The notes beneath the pieces are model-generated. The model ran no database searches. It was not told the DNA's origin and worked only from the letters and a program-made list of their open reading frames with translations. Made by a program: the position numbers and the translations under genes. Below are positions 1-4,826 of a DNA stretch of 5,600 nucleotides, piece after piece. Numbering within the stretch: position 1 is the first letter of the stretch; each line of letters starts with the position of its first letter. Source of the DNA: Ignavibacteriota bacterium (GTDB lineage Bacteria > Bacteroidota > Ignavibacteria > UBA10030 > UBA6906); contig JACQVJ010000174.1 of assembly GCA_016209805.1 (NCBI GenBank), positions 1-5,600 on the forward strand, given 5' to 3'.

Positions 1-34
1 CAGTCGCAATGGCACTTCAATCGGACTGATGTAA

Positions 35-98
35 GGTCGAGGAGCCTGCTCGACCAACAGAGAGTTTTGGAGACTGTGGGCGACGAGACTCGTCGCCC
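35..98. repeat. Pair of related 21-bp palindromes (REP/BIME-like unit)
   Basis: The first palindrome occupies 35-55: arms GGTCGAG (35-41) and CTCGACC (49-55) pair perfectly, and two more pairs form inside after one G-G mismatch, around a central C at 45. The second occupies 78-98: arms GGGCGACGAG (78-87) and CTCGTCGCCC (89-98) are exact reverse complements around a single A at 88. The two left arms agree at 8 of 10 positions and both palindromes have the same 21-nt odd-centred design, separated by 22 nt. Paired, related palindromes in an intergenic region resemble interspersed palindromic repeat families. Neither is followed by a T-run, so a simple terminator is unlikely. Whether copies exist elsewhere in the genome cannot be seen from here. 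Confidence 0.6.
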
Positions 99-271
99 TA
101 CGCGTTGGGATTGCTCTTTACCTCACCTGCCGGTCAACGAACTAAAAGAGAATTGTCCCGATTCGTTTGTACTCCCTCCCTCCTCGAAGGCTCTCCCACC
201 GTTTCCTACTTCTTCACCGGGAATGCCAACGAGTTGCGCTAAGAGTGCGATTTTGTCCTCACTTGGATCCG

Positions 272-295
272 CGAAAGGGCTTTGCCCGCTTTTCG
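272..295. terminator. Weak hairpin, possible terminator of an upstream gene
   Basis: GGGC (277-280) pairs with GCCC (284-287) across a TTT loop. CGAAA (272-276) can extend the stem with TTTCG (291-295) across a 3-nt bulge. The downstream arm includes TTTT at 290-293, so the short inner stem followed by T residues could act as a weak intrinsic terminator on the + strand. The reverse-strand reading, with a TTT after GCCC, is about equally plausible. It sits just upstream of the putative uppS promoter, where an upstream transcript would be expected to end. The inner stem is only 4 bp and the T tract short, so confidence is low. Confidence 0.22.
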
Positions 296-300
296 TTACC

Positions 301-329
301 TTGACTTTCGAACAAAAATCAGTTAGATT
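301..329 (+). promoter_or_regulatory. Putative sigma70-type promoter for the uppS operon
   Basis: TTGACT at 301-306 matches the -35 consensus at five of six positions. TAGATT at 324-329 matches the -10 consensus at four of six. The spacer is exactly 17 nt. The predicted transcription start falls near 335-337, upstream of the candidate uppS starts. The -10 region also reads TAGATTTTTG, loosely like the TAnnTTTG element of Bacteroidota promoters but with extra T residues, so a lineage-specific sigma factor could use it. A start near 336 leaves only about 8 nt before the GTG at 344 but about 26 nt before the TTG at 362, which favours the latter as the uppS start. Confidence 0.5.
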
Positions 330-333
330 TTTG
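313..333. promoter_or_regulatory. Perfect inverted repeat overlapping the -10 box (possible operator)
   Basis: CAAAAATC at 313-320 and GATTTTTG at 326-333 are exact reverse complements separated by the 5-nt spacer AGTTA. The dyad spans 21 bp, lies between the -35 and -10 boxes and covers the whole -10. A dimeric repressor bound here would block polymerase, which makes it a plausible operator. The AT-rich arms could also simply form a weak hairpin in DNA. No regulator gene is visible in the window, so the operator role is inference from position and symmetry. Confidence 0.4.
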
Positions 334-348
334 CACAATTCAGGTGGT

Positions 349-354
349 AAAGGA
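349..354 (+). promoter_or_regulatory. Shine-Dalgarno supporting the TTG start of uppS
   Basis: AAAGGA lies 7 nt before the TTG at 362. The competing GTG at 344 has no purine-rich stretch in the preceding 20 nt, and the GTG at 494 has only a weak AGAGAA nearby. This site therefore decides the start in favour of 362. Confidence 0.5.
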
Positions 355-361
355 TCAACCA

Positions 362-1288
362 TTGACTACGAACGGGAGAGTCCAGCCTTTGGCGAAAGGT
401 CCTCAGCCAGCCCCGAAACATTCGGGGCCAGCCCCGAAACATTCGGGGCAAGCTCCGAAGTATTCAGGGCAGGCAACCGGTGAAGATAGAGAAGTGCAGG
501 AGAAGCTGCGGCGCACTGGCGAAATCCCGCGCCACATCGCGATCATCATGGACGGAAATGGCCGTTGGGCGAAGCAGCGGAGCATGCCTCGCATCGCAGG
601 TCACAGCGAAGGTGTCGAGTCGGTCCGTGATACGGTAGAGGCATGTGGTCAGCTTGGAGTCGAGTACCTGACGCTGTACGCTTTCTCGACTGAGAACTGG
701 AAGCGCCCCAAGGAGGAAGTTTCACTCCTGATGCGACTTCTTCTCAAAGCGTTGAAGGACGAAACCGACCGTCTTCACACAAACAATGTGCGTCTTCAGA
801 CAATCGGAGAGATTTCGGCCCTGCCGGTTGAAGTGCAGAACGAGCTTCTCGAAGATATCCAGAAGACCAAGGACAATACCGGTCTGACACTGATTCTTGC
901 ACTCAGCTACAGTGGTCGATGGGACCTGACGCGGGCGATCAAGCGTCTGGTTGAAGACGCGAAAGCAAACAAGCTTCCTGAAGACCAGATCAGCGAGCAA
1001 CTTGTCGCTTCGTACTTATCGACCGGAGACATTCCCGATCCTGACCTGCTAATCCGAACAAGCGGCGAGTTCCGCATCAGTAATTTCCTCTTGTGGCAGC
1101 TTGCGTATTCCGAAATCTACATCACTCCCAAATTCTGGCCTGCCTTCCGGCGGGACGAGTTGTATGCAGCCATCCGGGACTATCAGCAACGAGAGCGACG
1201 ATTCGGCATGGTCAGCGAACAGATCAAGAGCAATGGCTCGAAGGGCGGAACCTTGAACCGGCTTATCAAGAGTGTGACAGGACCATAG
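362..1288 (+). CDS. uppS: Isoprenyl diphosphate synthase (undecaprenyl pyrophosphate synthase family)
   Basis: This cytosolic cis-prenyltransferase condenses isopentenyl diphosphate units onto farnesyl diphosphate to give the C55 carrier precursor for peptidoglycan and O-antigen. Numbered from TTG 362 (308 aa), the signature MDGNGRW is at 63-69 with the catalytic/Mg-binding Asp64, then GHSEG at 80-84 and FSTENW at 108-113. The block IRTSGEFRISNFLLWQ begins at 231, and Arg232, Arg238, Ser240 and Glu251 match the pyrophosphate-binding Arg194, Arg200, Ser202 and Glu213 of the E. coli enzyme. The core is complete and should be active. Residues 1 to about 52 are an extra, Pro/Lys/Gly-rich tail that includes three 7-residue repeats (17-37). 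No in-frame ATG precedes MDGNGRW. TTG 362 is preferred for its ribosome site. GTG 344 (314 aa) and GTG 494 (264 aa, nearer the usual 240-260) are alternatives. The stop is 2 bp before bamA, so the two are surely co-transcribed. Confidence 0.95.
   Translation: MTTNGRVQPLAKGPQPAPKHSGPAPKHSGQAPKYSGQATGEDREVQEKLRRTGEIPRHIAIIMDGNGRWAKQRSMPRIAGHSEGVESVRDTVEACGQLGVEYLTLYAFSTENWKRPKEEVSLLMRLLLKALKDETDRLHTNNVRLQTIGEISALPVEVQNELLEDIQKTKDNTGLTLILALSYSGRWDLTRAIKRLVEDAKANKLPEDQISEQLVASYLSTGDIPDPDLLIRTSGEFRISNFLLWQLAYSEIYITPKFWPAFRRDELYAAIRDYQQRERRFGMVSEQIKSNGSKGGTLNRLIKSVTGP
410..472 (+). repeat. Three tandem 21-bp repeats, each a hairpin, inside the uppS N-terminus
   Basis: Units are 410-430, 431-451 and 452-472. 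Units 1 and 2 each contain arms GCCCCGAA and TTCGGGGC, exact reverse complements around a 3-nt ACA centre (410-428 and 431-449). Unit 3 keeps the same fold with one wobble and one mismatch. Units 1 and 2 differ at one base; units 2 and 3 differ at five. In the UppS frame the units read APKHSGP, APKHSGQ and then APKYSGQ. Four of the five changes between units 2 and 3 are third-position synonymous changes, which points to translation in this frame. In the +1 frame ending at 483 most of the same changes alter the amino acid. Confidence 0.8.
1279..1282 (+). promoter_or_regulatory. Shine-Dalgarno for bamA inside the uppS 3' end
   Basis: AGGA is placed 8 nt before the bamA ATG and lies within the last codons of uppS. 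Translation of the two genes is probably coupled. It fixes the bamA start at 1291 rather than any in-frame codon further upstream, all of which would overlap the uppS coding region. Confidence 0.6.
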
Positions 1289-1290
1289 CG

Positions 1291-3675
1291 ATGAATCGAT
1301 TAGTGTTGGTGTTGGGGATTGTGGGGATTGGTTTGGTCGTGTGCACGTCTCATCTGTTCGCCCAGCGTTCTCAGCATCAAGAAGTCTACAAAATCCTCGG
1401 TATCTCCGTCGAGGGCAATTCCACTGCAGATCCCGGGGCTGTTATTGCGAACACCGGTCTGAAAATTGGGGACGAGATTGTGCACCCCGGAGACCAAATT
1501 GGTCAGGCAATCCGGCGACTCTGGTCGCTTCGCCTGTTCTCCGACGTTCAGATTGCCATCGATCGGAAGGTCGGTAATGGAGTCTATCTGATTGTCAAAG
1601 TCAGCGAGCTGCCCCGATACGAGCGAGCTGAAATCAACGGGCAGGATGCAATCGACGAAGACGACATCATGAAGAAGGTCAGCTTTGTGCGCGGACAGGT
1701 TGTGCCGCCCCACGATCTTACGAGGATTCAAAAAGAGATCAAGAAGCTGTATGAGGAAGACGGGTTCCTGCTTGCCGACATCAAGGTAACGACAGAGCCG
1801 GTCGACACCAACAAGAACCGCGTTGTCCTGAAGATCGACATTGATGAAGGAACTGACGTGAGGGTCGCTCACATCATGTTCAACGGAAACCAGGCTTTCG
1901 ACGAGGGAGACCTGCGCGGTGAAATGAAGGAAACTTCCGAGAAGCGGTGGTGGAAGATATTCTCATCGCACAGGTTCGACAGAAAGAAGTTTGAAGAAGA
2001 TAAGAAGTTGATCGTTCAGTACTACAAGAAGAACGGTTACCGCGACGCGCAGATTCTCGGAGATTCCATCTGGTACAGCGAGGATAAGACGGAGATGAGC
2101 ATCCTGATACAGGTGTACGAGGGGCCGGAGTACAAGATCAGGAACATCACCTGGGAGGGGAACACCGTCTACTCGGACACCGTGCTGAATGAGCGCCTGA
2201 ACATACAGTCCGGAGAGATCTATAACGCGGAAAAGTTCGAGCAGAACCTGCGTGGCAACGAAGCGCAGACGGATGTCGCTTCTCTCTATCTCGACAATGG
2301 GTATCTGACATTCAATATTGAGCCGGTGGAAACCCGGGTTGCAGAAGACAGCATTGACATCAACATCAAGGTCTACGAACGGAACAAGTTCCAGATCGGC
2401 CACGTACGGATCAAGGGAAACACGAAGACCTGGGACAAAGTGATCCGCCGCGAGCTCTACACGCGGCCGGGCGATTTCTTCAGCCGGGCTGCAATCATGC
2501 GCAGTGTCCGTCAGCTTGCCCAGCTTAACTATTTCAACCCCGAGAAGATCAAGCCGGATTACAACCTGCTTCCCGATGGGAAAACGGTTGATCTTACTTA
2601 TGAAGTTGAAGAGAAATCGAGTGACAACATCAATGCGTCCGTCGGTTACAGCGGCGCATTCGGCGTCACCGGCGCTCTCGGTTTTACGATCAACAACTTC
2701 TCCATCAGCGAACCGCTTTCAGGTGGTGCCGGACAGATACTAAATTTCGAATGGCAGTTCGGTGAGGGGGCGAGGTTTCGCACGTTCAGCCTGAGCTTTA
2801 CCGAGCCATGGCTGTTTAACCAGCCGACTCTCCTTGGCGTGAGTGTGTTCGATACACGCCAGCAGTATATTTATGACATCCAGCAGACCGGCGGCTCGGT
2901 TCGCATTGGGCGCAGATTCAGATGGCCCGATGATTATTTCCGCGGTGACTGGATTCTGAACGCGCAACACAGCAACGTGCGTGAGGACCCACGCGGCTTG
3001 CAGAACCTTGGACGATACAGTCAGGTCAGTGTAACGCAAATCATTTCGCGCAACAGTACTGATAACCCGATTTTTCCAACGTTCGGCTCGAACGTCTCGT
3101 TATCAATTCAGATTTCTGGTGGCCCGCTGCTTCCCGGAACCATCAACTTCCACAAGTGGCTGTTCAATTCGGAGTGGTACGTGCCGATGTTTGGCAGCAG
3201 CCGCATCGCACTCTACCTCGGATCCCAGTACGGATATGTGTCCGACTTCTACAGGGATGAGGCGCCCATTCCGGCAATCGAATTGTTCTTCATGGGTGGC
3301 ACCGGCCTTGGTTTTGTCGCGACTACTCCATTGCGCGGGTATGACGACCAGGCTGTAGGTCCGCGCAACGAGTTCGGCAACATCGTGGGTGGTAGGGCGA
3401 TGACACGACAGACTGCCGAGTTGCGCCTTGCACTGGCTCTCAACCCGATCCCGATCTATGTGCTTGGCTTTGCGGAGGGTGGCAACGTATATGAGTCATT
3501 GTCGAAGGCGGACTTCTTCGACCTGAAGAGATCGGCCGGGTTCGGTGCACGTTTGCTTATTAACCCCATCGGTATGATCGGGTTCGACTATGGCTTCGGA
3601 TTTGATGACGTCTTCCCGCGGGATGGCAAGCCGGATGGCTGGAATTTCCATTTCGTCTTCGGCAGAGGCTTCTGA
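1291..3675 (+). CDS. bamA: Outer membrane protein assembly factor BamA (Omp85 family)
   Basis: BamA is the central subunit of the BAM complex and folds beta-barrel proteins into the outer membrane. The product is 794 aa, close to the family norm of about 800. A Sec signal peptide covers 1-24 (hydrophobic core LVLVLGIVGIGLVV, cleavage likely after LFA). Five POTRA domains can be laid out at roughly 32-107, 108-187, 190-278, 281-363 and 366-441, several carrying the typical glycine turn (for example FNGN, WEGN, IKGN). The 16-stranded barrel runs from about 447 to the end. Within it, the conserved loop-6 motif is seen as LRGY (681-684) after the GGTG stretch (669-672). The final strand is aromatic and ends in Phe794, as in outer-membrane barrels. 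The start at 1291 is chosen because it begins the signal peptide, has AGGA 8 nt upstream and follows the uppS stop by 2 bp. A TamA or other Omp85 identity is less likely given five POTRAs and skp next door. Confidence 0.95.
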   Translation: MNRLVLVLGIVGIGLVVCTSHLFAQRSQHQEVYKILGISVEGNSTADPGAVIANTGLKIGDEIVHPGDQIGQAIRRLWSLRLFSDVQIAIDRKVGNGVYLIVKVSELPRYERAEINGQDAIDEDDIMKKVSFVRGQVVPPHDLTRIQKEIKKLYEEDGFLLADIKVTTEPVDTNKNRVVLKIDIDEGTDVRVAHIMFNGNQAFDEGDLRGEMKETSEKRWWKIFSSHRFDRKKFEEDKKLIVQYYKKNGYRDAQILGDSIWYSEDKTEMSILIQVYEGPEYKIRNITWEGNTVYSDTVLNERLNIQSGEIYNAEKFEQNLRGNEAQTDVASLYLDNGYLTFNIEPVETRVAEDSIDINIKVYERNKFQIGHVRIKGNTKTWDKVIRRELYTRPGDFFSRAAIMRSVRQLAQLNYFNPEKIKPDYNLLPDGKTVDLTYEVEEKSSDNINASVGYSGAFGVTGALGFTINNFSISEPLSGGAGQILNFEWQFGEGARFRTFSLSFTEPWLFNQPTLLGVSVFDTRQQYIYDIQQTGGSVRIGRRFRWPDDYFRGDWILNAQHSNVREDPRGLQNLGRYSQVSVTQIISRNSTDNPIFPTFGSNVSLSIQISGGPLLPGTINFHKWLFNSEWYVPMFGSSRIALYLGSQYGYVSDFYRDEAPIPAIELFFMGGTGLGFVATTPLRGYDDQAVGPRNEFGNIVGGRAMTRQTAELRLALALNPIPIYVLGFAEGGNVYESLSKADFFDLKRSAGFGARLLINPIGMIGFDYGFGFDDVFPRDGKPDGWNFHFVFGRGF

Positions 3676-3693
3676 TTGCTCTGCCCCTTTTTT
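3661..3693 (+). terminator. Terminator-like hairpin straddling the bamA stop codon
   Basis: GGCAGAG (3661-3667) pairs perfectly with CTCTGCC (3679-3685) across an 11-nt loop that contains the TGA stop (3673-3675). Two C residues and then six T residues (3688-3693) follow. The layout is that of an intrinsic terminator, though the stem is only 7 bp, the loop large, and two bases separate stem from T-run. Ribosomes reaching the bamA stop would cover the 5' arm, so termination would be suppressed while bamA is translated. It could lower expression of the downstream skp genes rather than stop it. Confidence 0.4.
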
Positions 3694-3715
3694 CTCCATA
3701 TCAATCATTATCGTT

Positions 3716-3719
3716 GAGG
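3716..3719 (+). promoter_or_regulatory. Shine-Dalgarno deciding the GTG start of the first skp gene
   Basis: GAGG is placed 5 nt before the GTG at 3725. An ATG at 3723-3725 overlaps it but is followed at once by TGA, so only the GTG can open the gene. Confidence 0.55.
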
Positions 3720-3724
3720 TCAAT

Positions 3725-4255
3725 GTGAACAGGAACGCGATCCTTTTAGTCTTCACCACTATTCTCTGCGCTGCCATTTCGGTCAATGCACAAACGCAGC
3801 GCTTGGGATTTGTCAACTCGGCCAAGATATTCCAGGAGATTCCGGAAGCGCAGGATGCGCAGAAGAGGCTTGATGCAATCGTCAAGCCGATTCAGGACAC
3901 GCTGGAAGCAAAGCAGAAGGAGCTCCAGGCACGGTACGATGAGTATCAGAAGAAAGAGGGGTTGATGACCGAGGCTGCAAAGAAGTCTGCACAGCAAGAG
4001 ATACTGGAATTGGAACAGAAATACAATATGTACCGGCAGGAACAGCTCGGCAACGACGGTCAGCTTGCAAAGCAGCAGGAGAGAATACTGAACCCCATCA
4101 AGGACAAGATTCTAAAAGCCATTGAGCGTGTTGCAAAGGAAGAGAAATACGGTTTTGTGTTCGATCAGACAGACCAGGTGCGCGTGCTTCTGTACGGCGA
4201 TCCGGCCAATGACCTGACCTTCAAAGTCATTGACAAACTCAAGCGCGGCAAGTGA
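3725..4255 (+). CDS. Skp/OmpH family periplasmic chaperone, copy 1
   Basis: Skp (OmpH) trimers hold unfolded outer-membrane proteins in a tentacled cavity and deliver them to BamA. The product is 176 aa. Residues 1-22 are a Sec signal peptide (MNRN, a hydrophobic run, cleavage after VNA), leaving a mature chain of about 154 residues, close to the family size. The mature start QRLGFVNSAKIFQEIPEA is the small beta strand plus first helix of the OmpH fold. Residues about 45-140 are charged, Gln/Lys/Glu-rich helix suited to the long coiled-coil hairpin. The C-terminal part, with YGFVFDQ at 142-148, gives the strands of the trimerisation body. The frame is open further upstream into bamA, but the signal peptide and GAGG site fix the start at GTG 3725. 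The gene follows bamA by 49 bp, across a possible leaky terminator, and is paralogous to the next gene. Confidence 0.88.
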   Translation: MNRNAILLVFTTILCAAISVNAQTQRLGFVNSAKIFQEIPEAQDAQKRLDAIVKPIQDTLEAKQKELQARYDEYQKKEGLMTEAAKKSAQQEILELEQKYNMYRQEQLGNDGQLAKQQERILNPIKDKILKAIERVAKEEKYGFVFDQTDQVRVLLYGDPANDLTFKVIDKLKRGK

Positions 4256-4271
4256 TCCACTTTATTCGAAC

Positions 4272-4277
4272 GGAGGA
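4272..4277 (+). promoter_or_regulatory. Strong Shine-Dalgarno for the second skp gene
   Basis: GGAGGA is 7 nt before ATG 4285, the best ribosome site in the window. It settles the start against the in-frame GTG at 4252, which overlaps the stop of the previous gene and would add 11 charged residues in front of the signal peptide. Confidence 0.75.
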
Positions 4278-4284
4278 CGAACGT

Positions 4285-4803
4285 ATGGGGCGGTACGTAA
4301 CATTGATGCTGCTGGTTCTCTTTGCAGGTGTTGTATGTTCACAGACGAAGGTCGGCCATGTCAATTCCGAGGCAATCATGCAGGCACTCCCCGAAGCCGT
4401 CGATGCGCAGCGATCGCTTGATGCGATGGTGAGCCAGTGGGAAGGCGACCTGCAAAAGATGCAGACGGAATGGAAACGCAAATTCGACGAGTACGACAAG
4501 AAGAAGCTCATCCTCACCGACCAGTCGCGTGCCGATGCCGAGCGGGAGTTGCGCGAGCTGGATCAGAGCATTGCCGATTTCCGCAACAAGAAGTTCGGAC
4601 AGAACGGTGAGCTCTTCCAGAAACAGAACGAAATCATGAAGCCCATCCAGAACAAGATCTTCCAGGTACTGGAAGAGATAGCCAAGGAGGATGGGTACGA
4701 TTATGTGTTCGACAAGAGCGGCGAAATTCTTCTCTTGTATGCAAACGAGAAGAACGACCTGACGCAAAGGGTGCTCGGTCGTATGCAGTCCTTCGGCAAA
4801 TAG
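4285..4803 (+). CDS. Skp/OmpH family periplasmic chaperone, copy 2
   Basis: This is a second Skp-like holdase of 172 aa, in tandem with copy 1 and 29 bp after it. Residues 1-19 form a signal peptide (MGRY, a Leu/Val-rich core, likely cleavage after VCS). The Cys at 18 is not in a good lipobox, so a lipoprotein is unlikely. The mature chain begins with [20 protein letters not shown], collinear with the corresponding part of copy 1. A charged coiled-coil segment follows at about 42-135, then [16 protein letters not shown] in the C-terminal body. Shared landmarks with copy 1 include VNS, PEA, DAQ, LDA and VFD at matching spacing, so the pair arose by gene duplication, but the sequences have diverged substantially. 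They could form separate homotrimers or mixed trimers. The sequence does not say which. Confidence 0.88.
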   Translation: MGRYVTLMLLVLFAGVVCSQTKVGHVNSEAIMQALPEAVDAQRSLDAMVSQWEGDLQKMQTEWKRKFDEYDKKKLILTDQSRADAERELRELDQSIADFRNKKFGQNGELFQKQNEIMKPIQNKIFQVLEEIAKEDGYDYVFDKSGEILLLYANEKNDLTQRVLGRMQSFGK

Positions 4804-4814
4804 CGCCGCTCACC

Positions 4815-4820
4815 AAGAGG
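4815..4820 (+). promoter_or_regulatory. Shine-Dalgarno for lpxD
   Basis: AAGAGG lies 6 nt before ATG 4827 in the 23-bp gap after the second skp gene. No promoter or terminator is evident in the gap, so lpxD is probably read from the same transcript. Confidence 0.6.
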
Positions 4821-4826
4821 CCAAGT

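Larger units (their letters stand above)
1..361. other. Intergenic leader region with no supportable gene
   Basis: No reading frame here resembles a protein I recognise. Frame +1 is open from the window edge to the stop ending at 483, and a 79-codon minus-strand frame lies at 123-362. They are largely antisense to one another, are low in complexity, and neither has a convincing start with a ribosome site. What the stretch does hold is dyad symmetry: two related 21-bp palindromes at 35-55 and 78-98, an imperfect hairpin at 272-295, and a promoter-like pair of boxes at 301-329 overlapped by an inverted repeat at 313-333. The tail of an upstream gene entering from the left in frame +1 cannot be excluded, because that frame is open at base 1. 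Confidence 0.6.

Noticed and set aside
123..362. Minus-strand 79-codon ORF with an ATG start in the region upstream of uppS
   Set aside because: No ribosome site precedes its ATG, the product resembles no family I know and is low in complexity, and its start would overlap the uppS start and promoter. Conservation in a relative would reopen the question.
410..472. CRISPR-like array in the tandem repeats
   Set aside because: The repeats are contiguous 21-bp units with no spacers, and no cas gene is present.
1..483. Frame +1 open from the window edge to a stop at 481-483
   Set aside because: It overlaps uppS, and its repeat units (SPETFGA, SPETFGA, then SSEVFRA) show amino-acid changes where the UppS frame shows silent ones. 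It reads through the palindromes with no recognisable domain. It may be the tail of an upstream gene, but nothing supports that.
1093..1290. In-frame upstream extension of bamA into uppS
   Set aside because: It would overlap nearly 200 bases of conserved uppS coding sequence and put 66 residues before an obvious signal peptide. ATG 1291 has its own AGGA.
1300..1872. Long minus-strand ORF (190 codons) antisense to bamA, plus other antisense ORFs within bamA, skp and lpxD
   Set aside because: They lie wholly opposite conserved coding regions, lack recognisable domains, and are the expected shadow frames of codon-biased genes.
3590..3724. In-frame upstream extension of the first skp gene into bamA
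   Set aside because: The extension would overlap the conserved last barrel strands of bamA and bury the signal peptide. GTG 3725 has GAGG at good spacing.
4252..4284. GTG at 4252 overlapping the TGA of the first skp gene as the start of the second
   Set aside because: Although a GTGA overlap is a common coupling arrangement, ATG 4285 has a much stronger ribosome site and begins directly at the signal peptide.
4302..4341. Possible lipoprotein signal in the second skp protein because of Cys18
   Set aside because: The residues before the Cys (AGVV) do not form a proper lipobox, and cleavage after VCS by signal peptidase I fits better.
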